The notes beneath the pieces were generated by a model. It did not search any database. It was not told the origin of the DNA and saw only the letters and a program-made list of their open reading frames with translations. Position numbers and translations under genes: made by a program. 64,000 bases of DNA from Rhodococcus pseudokoreensis. Lineage in GTDB: Bacteria; Actinomycetota; Actinomycetes; Mycobacteriales; Mycobacteriaceae. Location of the stretch: the NCBI RefSeq assembly GCF_017068395.1, contig NZ_CP070619.1, forward strand, positions 5,704,001 through 5,768,000, written 5' to 3'. This document shows, piece after piece, positions 33,920 through 42,782 of the stretch (its first letter is position 1; each line of letters begins with the position of its first letter).

Positions 33920-35100
33920 CCAAGGAAACTCAGAACAGGACAGTGGTCATCGTCGGAGCGTCAGCCGCCGGCTCAGCGGCTGCCGAATCGCTTCGCAAAC
34001 GCGGATACCGCGGCACGATCCAGATGATCGGCGACGAGACCCAACTCGCCTATGATCGCCCGCCGCTGTCGAAGCAACTCCTGCTCGGCGAGGAGGGGTT
34101 CGAGTTCGTTCAATTGCTCACCGAAGCGGATGTCGAACGCCTCGACATAAATCTGCTTCGCGGAGTCCGGGCCGTCGGACTCGACCGCAAACGTCAGGTC
34201 GTAGCTCTGGAGAACGGCAGCGAAACCGACTACGACCATCTGATCGTCGCAACCGGTGTCCGCGCACGTCAGCTGGCAGCCACCGACCGCGTTGGTGATG
34301 CGTTTAGCTTGAGGACCTACGATGATGCGCTCGCATTGCGTGAACGGCTGCGATCAGGATGTCACGTCGTGGTCCTGGGTGCGGGCTTCATCGGGCTGGA
34401 AGTCGCTGCTACAGCAGTGAAGCGAGGATGTATCGTCCACGTCGTCGAGCCGGCAGGACGCCCCCTGCTCGGTAAGTTTCCATCGGAACTGGCGGACCGC
34501 ATACAACAAGACCATGAGGCACGGGGAGTGCGGTTCCATTTCGGAACAAGCGTGAGCCGCTGGAACAACACTCCTGAGGGCGCTCTGCGATCGGTGACAC
34601 TCGAAGACGGTTCCGACGTTGCCGCGGATGTTGCCGTGGTCGGCATCGGAACGATTCCGAACACCGAATGGTTGAGTGGCAGCGACCTGGTTGTGGACAA
34701 CGGGGTGGTCTGCGACGAGAGAGGCCGCGCCGCAGAAAGGGTTTTCGCCGTCGGCGACGTCGCGAACTGGTTCCACCCGAGAATCGGGGCGAACGTCAGG
34801 GTCGAGCACCGACTCAGCGCCGGCGAACAGGCCGACATCGTCGCGGCGCAAATCTCCGAAACCGACATCCCGGACATCGATCTGCCCTTCTTCTGGTCCG
34901 ACCAGTACGAGGCGAAGTGGCAGGCATACGGGCACATCCGGTCCGACGCCGACCTCGAAGTCATCGTCGACGACTCGGCGGCCAACCGGATAGTCGCCGT
35001 CCTCACTCGTGACGGAGTGATGGAGGCCGTAGTGGGTAAGAACGCGGCCAAGCAGCTCATTCCTTACCGCAGACAGCTCAAGTGCGTCCCCACGAACTGA
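33916..35100 (+). CDS. NAD(P)H-ferredoxin reductase for the P450
   Basis: 394 residues from the ATG at 33916, overlapping the P450 stop (ATGA). The FAD fold starts VVIVGASAAGSAAAESLRKR; the YDRPPLSKQLLLG block and the NAD fold VVVLGAGFIGLEVAA follow, then the second FAD motif VFAVGDVANWFHP and the C-terminal FWSDQYEAKWQAYG segment. This is the putidaredoxin-reductase type. It passes electrons from NAD(P)H to the ferredoxin encoded 34 bp downstream. Translational coupling to the P450 suggests matched expression. Confidence 0.93.
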   Translation: MTKETQNRTVVIVGASAAGSAAAESLRKRGYRGTIQMIGDETQLAYDRPPLSKQLLLGEEGFEFVQLLTEADVERLDINLLRGVRAVGLDRKRQVVALENGSETDYDHLIVATGVRARQLAATDRVGDAFSLRTYDDALALRERLRSGCHVVVLGAGFIGLEVAATAVKRGCIVHVVEPAGRPLLGKFPSELADRIQQDHEARGVRFHFGTSVSRWNNTPEGALRSVTLEDGSDVAADVAVVGIGTIPNTEWLSGSDLVVDNGVVCDERGRAAERVFAVGDVANWFHPRIGANVRVEHRLSAGEQADIVAAQISETDIPDIDLPFFWSDQYEAKWQAYGHIRSDADLEVIVDDSAANRIVAVLTRDGVMEAVVGKNAAKQLIPYRRQLKCVPTN

Positions 35101-35134
35101 GCCGGACGCTGAAACAACAAAGAAGGAGCCGAAA

Positions 35135-35329
35135 GTGAAAATCAAGATTCACGAAGAAAAGTGCGTCGCTGCCGGAGCGTGCGTCATGGAAGCATTCGAC
35201 GTATTCGATCAGCGAGACGAGGACGGCGTCGTGGTGGTGATCGAGGACAACCCCGGACCCGAGCAAGTCGACGCCGTCCGCCGAGCCGCGGCAGCATGCC
35301 CGGCCGGGGTGATCAAACTGCACGACTGA
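35135..35329 (+). CDS. [3Fe-4S] ferredoxin
   Basis: 64 residues, ATG at 35135 after AAGGAG. Three cysteines remain in the P450-ferredoxin pattern: Cys10 and Cys16 (EKCVAAGACV) and Cys55 (ACPAGVI); the fourth position of a [4Fe-4S] site is Ala13. This gives a 3Fe-4S cluster, as in the ferredoxins that serve Streptomyces and Rhodococcus P450s. The acidic stretch DQRDEDG would suit docking. It is placed between the reductase and the GMC gene, completing a class I three-component monooxygenase. Confidence 0.92.
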   Translation: MKIKIHEEKCVAAGACVMEAFDVFDQRDEDGVVVVIEDNPGPEQVDAVRRAAAACPAGVIKLHD

Positions 35330-35359
35330 TTCTCGACGATTCACGAAGGAGGCTGTGCT

Positions 35360-36967
35360 GTGTCAAGCACATCCACGCATTACGACTACATCGTTGTCGG
35401 CGCGGGCTCTGCGGGCGCTATCGTTGCGACCCGACTGTCCGAGGACCCGCGCACTTCGGTCCTCCTCCTCGAGGCCGGACCACGGGACCGCAGCATCTGG
35501 TCACGAATACCACTGGGATTCGCGAAGATACTCTTCAACGAGAAGTACATGTGGTACGACCACAAGACCGATCCCGAACCGCACCTGAACGGAAAATCTT
35601 ACGCCCTGCCGCACGGCAAGCTGGTGGGCGGGTCGAGCGCCATCAACGGGCTGGTCCATGTTCGGGGTACCCCGCTCGATTACGACACCTGGCAAGAGCA
35701 GGGTGCCACCGGTTGGAGCTATAACGACGTACTGCCGTATTTCAAGAAATCCGAGCGGGATCACCGCGGCGAGAGTCGCTTCCACGGTGGAAGCGGCCCC
35801 CTCGGGATCGAACTGGCGCGATGGAAGAATCCCCTCGCCGACGCGTTCATCGATGCGGCAGCAGAAGCGTTGGGGTCCCGACGCAACGACGATTTCAACG
35901 CGCCGGACATCGAAGGCGCGGGTTACTGGGACCTTGCCGCGTGGAAGGGACGTCGATCGTCGACCTCACTCGACTATCTGGCTCCGAATCGCAAGCGCCG
36001 CAATCTGCACGTGCTCCCGGAGGCGCTTGTGACGAAGATCGAATTCGAGGGCAAGTCGGCGGTCGGGGTGGCGTACGAACACGGTGGACGAATTCATCAC
36101 GTCCGCGCCCACCGGGAGATCATTCTCAGCGCCGGTGCCCTCCAGACACCGCAACTGCTTCAGGTCTCTGGCATCGGGCCAGGAGACCACCTCCAACACC
36201 TGGGTATCGACGTGGTACACGCACTGCCTGGTGTTGGCGAGAACCTCATGGACCACGTACAGGTTGGCCGGAAGTACACCACGACGAGTGAATACACACT
36301 CAACTCGAAGGTCGGGAACCCACTCACTCAGGCGATCGCAGGAGCGAAGTTCTTTCTGGGCGGCCGCACAGGGCCGCTCGCGATCGGCGCATCACTGGCA
36401 GGCGCCTACATCAAGACGAATCCGACTGTCGAGGCGCCTGACCTCCAGCTGCACTTTCTGCCCTTCATGCCCGACGACCAGGGATGGGACCTCGCCGATT
36501 TCTCGGGGTTCCGGCTCGGTATGTACCAGAACCGTCCGCTCAGCCGCGGGCGAGCATGGATCACGTCTTCGGATCCACGGGTCAGCCCATCGTTCGTGTT
36601 CAACCATCTCGCGGAGGAGGAGGATGTCCGCACGATCCTCGCCGGAATGAAACTGGCCGGCCGCATCGCGAAGGCCATGCCCAGGGAACTCAATGTCCAG
36701 GAGATCGCACCTGGCCCGGCGGGAGACAGCGACAGGAGCCTGCTCGACTACATCAAGGACACCGCCGACACCGGATTCCACTTCTCCGGAACGGCTCGAA
36801 TGGGTACGGACAACATGGCCGTGGTGGACCCACAGCTCCGTGTTCGAGGTGTCGACAAGCTCCGCGTCATCGATGCTTCCGTGATGCCGACGATCGTGTC
36901 GGGCAACATCAATGCCGCCGTGGTCATGATCGGTGAAAAGGGAGCCGACCTGGTTAAGCAGTGCTGA
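35360..36967 (+). CDS. GMC-family oxidoreductase (choline dehydrogenase-like)
   Basis: 535 residues; GTG start at 35360 after GAAGGAGG, a good ribosome site. FAD fold: DYIVVGAGSAGAIVATRLSE with ADP-binding LLLEAGP; PROSITE-type GMC blocks GKLVGGSSAINGLVHVRG and LSAGALQTPQLLQVSGIGP. The C-terminal catalytic region has DTGFHFSGTARMG and VSGNINAAVVMIGEKGAD, with the His/Asn pair of the family. It should oxidise a primary or secondary alcohol, perhaps the product of the P450. Last gene of the cluster; the following region holds an IS5 relic. Confidence 0.92.
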   Translation: MSSTSTHYDYIVVGAGSAGAIVATRLSEDPRTSVLLLEAGPRDRSIWSRIPLGFAKILFNEKYMWYDHKTDPEPHLNGKSYALPHGKLVGGSSAINGLVHVRGTPLDYDTWQEQGATGWSYNDVLPYFKKSERDHRGESRFHGGSGPLGIELARWKNPLADAFIDAAAEALGSRRNDDFNAPDIEGAGYWDLAAWKGRRSSTSLDYLAPNRKRRNLHVLPEALVTKIEFEGKSAVGVAYEHGGRIHHVRAHREIILSAGALQTPQLLQVSGIGPGDHLQHLGIDVVHALPGVGENLMDHVQVGRKYTTTSEYTLNSKVGNPLTQAIAGAKFFLGGRTGPLAIGASLAGAYIKTNPTVEAPDLQLHFLPFMPDDQGWDLADFSGFRLGMYQNRPLSRGRAWITSSDPRVSPSFVFNHLAEEEDVRTILAGMKLAGRIAKAMPRELNVQEIAPGPAGDSDRSLLDYIKDTADTGFHFSGTARMGTDNMAVVDPQLRVRGVDKLRVIDASVMPTIVSGNINAAVVMIGEKGADLVKQC

Positions 36968-37019
36968 GCTGCTGAATCTTCCGAACATGGCCCACCACAT
37001 GCTTCTGGAGGCTAGGTGG

Positions 37020-37625
37020 TCGAATGCCCGCGGTCGACCCTGTCCGGACCCTTGGCGTTGCAGCTCCGGATCTAGTCACTGCGTTCGGGAATGGTGTGCG
37101 AGATTCTGTTTTCCCGCAGGTGCTTTCGGGTATTCGGGTGCGAGTACGCCTTGTCCGCCAGCAGTCGGAAACCCTTCGGTGTCTCGAGCGCGGTGCGCGA
37201 GCAGCGGCGCCGGGTAGGGGTTGTCACGCCTGTCCCGGTGAGAGCAGCAGCGTCAACAGAACGTGTCGGTGAGAGCGTGGATCTTGGTGCTCAGCCCACC
37301 CGGGAGCGGCCGAGTGCGTGGTCGGGGGGTCGATCGAAGCGACGGCAGGCGTTCGAACTTACCTTCTCCTTCGGGGGGCGGCCGCCCGCGCCGCAGCGAA
37401 CATCCGCCTATAGGTACCGTCGTCCGAGCAGCGGCGGTGACGCTCCCAGATCGACTGCCGCGCAACGAAGTATTCGGATAGATCGTTCCACGGAGACCCG
37501 GTACGGAATCGCCAGACGATTCTCTCCAGCGTCAACCGATGATCGTTCCGCGGGTGTCCCTCCGTCCCGCCGGAGAAGGAAGGGCGGATTCGATCGCAGC
37601 CCACAGGGCATCGGAAATCTTGTTG
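37020..37625 (-). pseudogene. IS5-family transposase relic, several frameshifts
   Basis: Reading the minus strand through several frames gives the order of an IS5-type DDE transposase: ISDALWAAIESALP (about 37620), GHPRNDHRLTLERIVWRFRT, GSPWNDLSEYFVARQSIW, DDGTYRRMF, then GGLSTKIHALTD (the catalytic D-region neighbour), and LLADKAYSHPNTRKHLRENR, ISHTIPERSD. At least three frameshifts and a gap around 37270-37380 break it. The C-terminal catalytic Glu region is missing. It separates the GMC gene from the hairpin at 37716. Confidence 0.7.
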
Positions 37626-37715
37626 GCACGCAACGCAGGACAGTCTCGAGCATTCAACCGGCCAATATTTGGCAGAGGCGCTCTGAGATGGAATCAGTCT
37701 GTCAGAGGACCGAGT

Positions 37716-37754
37716 GAAGCGGCGTCCACGATCGTCGCCCGTGGACGCCGCTTC
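37716..37754 (+). terminator. strong hairpin, 15-bp perfect stem
   Basis: gaagcggcgtccacg (37716-37730) pairs perfectly with 37740-37754 around a 9-nt loop, followed by CTTTTG. It sits beyond the IS5 relic, about 750 bp after the GMC stop, so it may be the original terminator of that cluster, now displaced by the insertion. Confidence 0.65.
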
Positions 37755-37950
37755 CTTTTGACCGGAAAGTCCTGTACGCGAACGAATGCGGCGCGATTCC
37801 TGCGTCGCGAAACTCATTCCATTTGGGAATGAGAGTTAGAGGGACTAAGTATTGGACGTCATAGACCAGTCCTGGCATTGTGATGGTGCACACAGCAAGG
37901 ACACGTTGAGAATCTGGGAATCGTTCGTTTACGTCGCGTTGTCAATGAGG

Positions 37951-37967
37951 GTGATCCGTTTGATCAC
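37951..37967. promoter_or_regulatory. candidate operator GTGATC-N5-GATCAC
   Basis: A perfect 6-5-6 inverted repeat 128 bp before the Baeyer-Villiger monooxygenase start, within the only gap that can hold its promoter. No regulator gene adjoins it on this side; the binding protein is unknown. Confidence 0.35.
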
Positions 37968-38095
37968 ACGCGCTTCGACGTCGGCCGTTGCGCAGCCCTC
38001 CGGTCACAGGGAGACGAGCCCGGGGCCTTCTACGCCGGGGCTTCCGCCACGAAGCGCGGCACCAGGCTTTCCACCAGAAAGAGGAGCACATCGTT

Positions 38096-39715
38096 ATGAG
38101 CACGAACTCTGAAGTTGTCGAGGAACTCGACGTCCTCGTCGTGGGAGGCGGTTTCGCTGGTCTGTACCAGCTCGACCGGCTCCGCAGCCTCGGCTACTCC
38201 GTCAAGGTCTTCGAGGCCGGCTCGGAACTCGGCGGTATCTGGTACTGGAACTGCTATCCCGGCGCGCGCGTCGACACCGAGGGATCGCTGTACCAGTTCT
38301 CGCGCCCTGATCTGTCGCAGGAGTGGGAGTACCGCGAGCTCTACCCCGCGTGGGACGAGGTACGCGCATATTTCCACTACATCGACAAGAAGCTGGACCT
38401 CAGCAAGGACATCCGCTTCAACACGCGCGTGAACTCGGCTGAGTACGACAGCGCGGCCAAGAAATGGGTCGTCCACTCTTCCGATGGCAGCACCGTCCAC
38501 TGCCGCTTTTTCGTACCATGCCTGGGCTTTGCCTCGAAGCCGTACACCCCGCCGCTGGCGGGTCTAAACAGCTTCCAAGGCGCGGCGCACCACACCGCGC
38601 TCTGGCCACAGGAAGGCGTCGACATGACCGGCAAGCGCGTCGCGGTGCTCGGCACCGGCGCCAGTGGTATCCAGGTGTTCCAAGAGGCTGGCCGCGACGC
38701 TGCGGAGGTCACGCTCTTCCAACGCACGCCGAACTTGGCCCTCCCGATGGGCCAGCGCACCCTGACCCCTGATGAGCAGAAGTTCATCAAGGAAGGACTG
38801 GACGAGCGGCTCGCTCGGCGGGGCGAGACCTTCGCCGGACTCGACTTCGACTTCGCCCCCGCCAACGCGGTGGACGTGACGGAGGAGGAACGCAACAAGC
38901 TCTACGAGGAACTGTGGCAGGGCGGCGGTTTCCGATTCTGGCTCGGACCCTTCCAGGACACGCTGTTCGTCCAGGAGTCCAATGACTACGCCTACGCCTT
39001 CTGGAGGGACAAGGTCCGGGCGCGCATCAACGACCCGGCGCTGGCCGAGAAGCTCGCCCCGACCGTGCAGCCGCACCCGTTCGGTGTCAAGCGCCCGTCG
39101 CTGGAACAGAACTTCTACGACCTGTTCAACAATGACAACGTGCACCTGGTCGACCTGAAGGAGACGCCGATCGCGTCGATCACCGAGCGTGGGATCCGCA
39201 CGAACGACGGCGTCGAACGCGAGTTCGACTTGATCGTCCTGGCCACCGGCTTCGACTCCGTCACGGGCGGCCTCACGGCGATCGACATCCGCGGCGAGGA
39301 CGGCACGCTCCTACGCGACAAGTGGGCGAACGGCGTCGATGCCCATCTGGGAATTGCGACCGCCGGGTTCCCGAACATGCTGTTCGTCTACGGTCCGCAA
39401 AGCCCGTCCGGCTTCGCCATCGGCCCGACGTCCGCCGAGATCCAGGGCGAGATGATCGTCGGACTCCTGGACCATTTGTTGAGCAACGGTCACACGCGGA
39501 TCGAGTCGACCGAGGAGGCCGACGGCGCTTGGAGCGACCACATCGCCGAGGTGCTGGACACCACGCTGTTCGCAAAGGCCGAGTCGTGGTACATGGGCGC
39601 CAACATCCCGGGCAAGCGGATGCAGATGCTGAACTACCCCGCGGGGCTTCCGGCCTACCGGGCGAAGTTCGCGGAGGAGCAGGCCGAGGGCTACGCCACC
39701 TTCGAGATCGCCTGA
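38096..39715 (+). CDS. Baeyer-Villiger monooxygenase (type I flavoprotein)
   Basis: 539 residues from the ATG at 38096, after GAGGAG; the open frame extends upstream without conserved sequence. FAD motif GGGFAGL at 17-23, with GGIWYWNCYPGARVDTE, the type I fingerprint F-x-G-x3-H-x3-W-P at 160-171 (FQGAAHHTALWP), and the NADPH motif GTGASG at 186-191. LIVLATGFD and the C-terminal FVYGPQSPSGFAIGP block follow. These features are those of cyclohexanone-monooxygenase relatives. It should convert a ketone into an ester or lactone using NADPH and oxygen. The next genes, esterase and aldehyde dehydrogenase, supply the following steps. Confidence 0.93.
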   Translation: MSTNSEVVEELDVLVVGGGFAGLYQLDRLRSLGYSVKVFEAGSELGGIWYWNCYPGARVDTEGSLYQFSRPDLSQEWEYRELYPAWDEVRAYFHYIDKKLDLSKDIRFNTRVNSAEYDSAAKKWVVHSSDGSTVHCRFFVPCLGFASKPYTPPLAGLNSFQGAAHHTALWPQEGVDMTGKRVAVLGTGASGIQVFQEAGRDAAEVTLFQRTPNLALPMGQRTLTPDEQKFIKEGLDERLARRGETFAGLDFDFAPANAVDVTEEERNKLYEELWQGGGFRFWLGPFQDTLFVQESNDYAYAFWRDKVRARINDPALAEKLAPTVQPHPFGVKRPSLEQNFYDLFNNDNVHLVDLKETPIASITERGIRTNDGVEREFDLIVLATGFDSVTGGLTAIDIRGEDGTLLRDKWANGVDAHLGIATAGFPNMLFVYGPQSPSGFAIGPTSAEIQGEMIVGLLDHLLSNGHTRIESTEEADGAWSDHIAEVLDTTLFAKAESWYMGANIPGKRMQMLNYPAGLPAYRAKFAEEQAEGYATFEIA

Positions 39716-39725
39716 TCGTACGAAG

Positions 39726-39760
39726 GGGCCGGGCGAGCTGCGGTCAGACTCGCCCGGCCC
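39726..39760 (+). terminator. GC-rich hairpin after the monooxygenase
   Basis: gggccgggcgag (39726-39737) and its exact complement (39749-39760) form a 12-bp stem with an 11-nt loop, 10 bp after the stop. No T-run follows. It may attenuate rather than end transcription, as the esterase on the same strand begins 118 bp later. Confidence 0.55.
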
Positions 39761-39877
39761 AGCGGCATCGACTGCCGCGCGATGATGCCCAGCCGCCACC
39801 GCGGCTGGTGCCAGCCCGACGTTACGTATCGTCCGGCCGACGATACGTCAGTAGCACCCCGAGAGGATGAAAGAGCC

Positions 39878-40783
39878 GTGAGTGATCAGAACGAGGACGA
39901 GCTCCGTGACCTGTACGTCGGATGGTCCGAGCGACTGGCCGCGAACCCGGAGATGGGGATGCCGGAGCTTCGCGACATGTTCGACGAGTGGCAGTCCGCG
40001 GGCCGGGAGCCCACAGACGTCACTTTCGAGCAGAAGGAGCTCGGCGGTGTCGAGACCCTGACGGCGATCGCCGATGCAGGCGCGGGCCGCCCGGTCGTGA
40101 TGCACCTGCACGGTGGAGGATTCTTGGCCGGGTCGGCCGCGAGTCACCGGAAATTCGCCGGTCACCTCGCGAAAGCGGTGGGCGGGCGCGTGGTACTGGT
40201 CGACTACCGCCGCGCACCTGAGTCACCGTTCCCGGGGCCCACGAACGACGCGCTGGCGGTCTATCGTGCGCTGCTCGACGTCGAGGGCGTCGAGCCGTCA
40301 GCGCTCACCATCAGCGGTGACTCCGCCGGTGGGAACCTCGCCATCGCTACAACCCTGCAGGCGCGGGACGACGGCCTCGCGCTGCCCGCCTCGCTCCTGC
40401 TCTTCGCCCCCTTCGTGGACCAGCTGCACACGGGCGACACACTCGACCGCAACGCAGCGACTGACGCCATCGTCTCGAAGCCCATCCTCCAATTGATGAC
40501 CTCGTTGTATCTCGGCGACGAGGTCAAGGGCGACAACCCACTCGTCAACGCGTTGCACGCTGACCTCGCCGGACTGCCGCGCACCTATGTCGTCGTGTCC
40601 ACAACCGAGGTGCTATTCGCCGACGCGACGCGTCTGGTCGAGCGGGCCACGAACGCGGGTGTCGACGCGACGCTGGTCACGGTCGAGGGTCAGCAGCACG
40701 TGTTCGTCCTGGCTGCAGGCCGGTCGGCGAAGGCCGACGATCAGATCGCCGCCGCGGCGAGGTGGATTCTGGGCGGGCAGTAA
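39878..40783 (+). CDS. alpha/beta-hydrolase esterase, HSL (hormone-sensitive lipase) family
   Basis: 301 residues from a GTG at 39878 with GAGAGG upstream; an in-frame start at 39782 adds unlike sequence. The oxyanion motif HGGGF is at 78-82 and the nucleophile elbow GDSAGG gives Ser149; DYRRAPESPFPGP is the usual HSL segment. Asp (near 246) and His in GQQHVF (about 275) complete the triad. It should hydrolyse the ester or lactone made by the upstream Baeyer-Villiger monooxygenase. The pairing of these two enzymes is well known in ketone catabolism. Exact substrate is unknown. Confidence 0.9.
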   Translation: MSDQNEDELRDLYVGWSERLAANPEMGMPELRDMFDEWQSAGREPTDVTFEQKELGGVETLTAIADAGAGRPVVMHLHGGGFLAGSAASHRKFAGHLAKAVGGRVVLVDYRRAPESPFPGPTNDALAVYRALLDVEGVEPSALTISGDSAGGNLAIATTLQARDDGLALPASLLLFAPFVDQLHTGDTLDRNAATDAIVSKPILQLMTSLYLGDEVKGDNPLVNALHADLAGLPRTYVVVSTTEVLFADATRLVERATNAGVDATLVTVEGQQHVFVLAAGRSAKADDQIAAAARWILGGQ

Positions 40784-40909
40784 TCCGCCGGAGTGATCGG
40801 GCGGGTGATCGGCGGCCACCACGACCGCCCGCCCCACACTCGACCATGTGGGCGGGGCACAGCGCTGCCCTCCCCGATCGTTGTTCGCCCCGACCCGAGG
40901 AACTATCCG

Positions 40910-42394
40910 ATGAGTGACAAAGCAGCCAGTGCCGGCCAGTCAGCGAGGACCCAGCGCTACGACGGGCCGTTGGAGTTGTTGATTAACGGTGAGTGGACCC
41001 AAGCTGAGGACACCCAGACCTTCGTGGTCGACGATCCCTCGAGCGGTCAAGCGGTGGCTACGATGGCCGACGCGTCGGTCGCCGATGCCCTGACTGCGCT
41101 CGACCACGCCGTGGACGCACAGAAGGCGTGGGGGGCGCTCGCGGCGGGGCCACGACAGCGGCTCCTGCGTCAGGCGGCCGACAACGTCGAGGCAGCAGGC
41201 GCAGAACTCGCTGCGACGATGGCCCTCGAAGCCGGGAAACCACTGCCTGAGGCGCATGGCGAAGTCGGCGCGTCCGTGGCCTATATCCGGTGGTACGTGG
41301 ATCAGATCGGTCACACGCCGGGCCATCTCGCCCGCTCGCTCAATGGCGAGTGGGACATGCAGACCGTATACCGACCGGTCGGACCCTGCCTCCTCATCTC
41401 GCCGTGGAACTTTCCGCTGCTCGTCGCGGCACGGAAGCTGGCCGCAGCACTTGCGGCGGGCTGCACCGCTCTCGTCAAACCCGCGGGATTGACGCCGCTG
41501 ACCTCGGCGGTGCTCGTCCGCTGTTTCGTGGAGGCGGGGCTGCCGGCTGGTGTCATCGGGTTCCTTCCTACGACCCGGGACGCCGACATCTCGGAGGCGT
41601 TGATGGCGGACGCGCGTCTGAGGAAGGTCAGTTTCACGGGCTCGACCCGGGTGGGCTCCATCCTCATGCGGCAAGCGGCGACGCACGTGCAGGGATCGCA
41701 GATGGAGCTTGGCGGCAACGGGCCCCTGATCGTGCTCGATGACGCCGACCTCGACTTGGCTGTGGAACAGACGATGATCGCAAAGTTCCGCAATGCAGGT
41801 CAGGTCTGTATCGGGGCAAACCGCCTCATCCTTCAGGACTCCATCGCCGACGAGTTCCTCGAAAAGTTCGTCAAGGCCGCCTCCAACCTCGCCCCCGGGT
41901 CGCCGTTCGAAAAAGGGACGACCATGGGACCTCTCATCTCGTCGGCACAGCGCGACCGAGCGGTGTCCATCATCCGCCAGTTCGTCGCCGCAGGAGGCGA
42001 AGTCCTTTATGGCGGTTCAGCTCTCGAGCGTCCAGGACACTTCATGGAACCAACCGTGATCACCGGAGTCGGCGTGGAATGCGAGTTGGCAGGAGAGGAA
42101 CTGTTCGCACCCATCGCTGTCGCATACCGAGTAGCGGACGATCGGGCGGCCACAGACTTCGCGAACGCGGTCGACCACGGTCTGTCGGCCTACGTGTTCA
42201 GTGGCGACCTAGGACGGGCGCTGCAGGTCGCCGACGAGGTGGAGGCAGGTATGGTCGCCATCAATCGGGCCCTCTACACGGACCCATCGGGACCCTTCGG
42301 TGGCGTGAAGGCGTCCGGCATGGGACGCGAAGGCGGTCATGAGGCCATCTACGAGTTCCTCGAGTCCAAACTCATCGCAGCCCGCCTGCACTGA
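40910..42394 (+). CDS. NAD(P)-dependent aldehyde dehydrogenase (succinate-semialdehyde type)
   Basis: 494 residues from the ATG at 40910 (CGAGGA upstream). Catalytic Glu266 (QMELGGNGP) and Cys300 (RNAGQVCIGANR) are present; SPWNFPLLVAARKLAAALAAG and GSTRVGS mark the NAD site. The GQVCIGANR style and KASGMGREGG end place it nearer succinate-semialdehyde/benzaldehyde dehydrogenases than the one at 26288. It follows the esterase by 126 bp and would oxidise the aldehyde formed from the ester's alcohol part, after an alcohol dehydrogenase step that is not encoded right here. Confidence 0.9.
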   Translation: MSDKAASAGQSARTQRYDGPLELLINGEWTQAEDTQTFVVDDPSSGQAVATMADASVADALTALDHAVDAQKAWGALAAGPRQRLLRQAADNVEAAGAELAATMALEAGKPLPEAHGEVGASVAYIRWYVDQIGHTPGHLARSLNGEWDMQTVYRPVGPCLLISPWNFPLLVAARKLAAALAAGCTALVKPAGLTPLTSAVLVRCFVEAGLPAGVIGFLPTTRDADISEALMADARLRKVSFTGSTRVGSILMRQAATHVQGSQMELGGNGPLIVLDDADLDLAVEQTMIAKFRNAGQVCIGANRLILQDSIADEFLEKFVKAASNLAPGSPFEKGTTMGPLISSAQRDRAVSIIRQFVAAGGEVLYGGSALERPGHFMEPTVITGVGVECELAGEELFAPIAVAYRVADDRAATDFANAVDHGLSAYVFSGDLGRALQVADEVEAGMVAINRALYTDPSGPFGGVKASGMGREGGHEAIYEFLESKLIAARLH

Positions 42395-42425
42395 CCCACC
42401 TGGACCTACGACCGAACGGAACACC

Positions 42426-42740
42426 GTGTACGAACTGCGCACCTACCGGGCCGCTCCCGGCCGCATGCCCGATCTCCTGCGTCGCTTCCGCGACCACACC
42501 CTCGCGTTGTTCGCGCGGCACGGTATGCACAGTGTCGGCTACTGGCATCCGAACGATGACCCCGACGTGCTCGTCTACCTCCTGCGGCACGAACACGATC
42601 CGGAGACCCAGTGGAAGGCATTTCTCGCCGATCCCGACTGGCTGGCGGCCAAGGCCGCGAGCGAGGTCAACGGGCCGATCACGCTCTCGATCGCCTCTCA
42701 ATACCTGGTCTTGATCGACGACCTGCCCTCGCAGCTCTGA
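42426..42740 (+). CDS. NIPSNAP-family protein
   Basis: 104 residues from the GTG at 42426, 31 bp after the aldehyde dehydrogenase stop. It reads VYELRTYRAAPGRMPDLLRR, then LFARHGMHSVGYWHPNDDPD and VYLLRHEHDPETQWKAFLAD, the ferredoxin-like pattern of NIPSNAP domains. These small dimeric proteins often accompany oxygenases or isomerases, and their chemistry is mostly unknown. Here it closes the Baeyer-Villiger/esterase/aldehyde dehydrogenase series and is convergent with the LysR gene. Confidence 0.85.
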   Translation: MYELRTYRAAPGRMPDLLRRFRDHTLALFARHGMHSVGYWHPNDDPDVLVYLLRHEHDPETQWKAFLADPDWLAAKAASEVNGPITLSIASQYLVLIDDLPSQL

Positions 42741-42782
42741 CCGGGCGGTGCTCCCCGACGCGCTCCGGGACAAACCGCCGGA

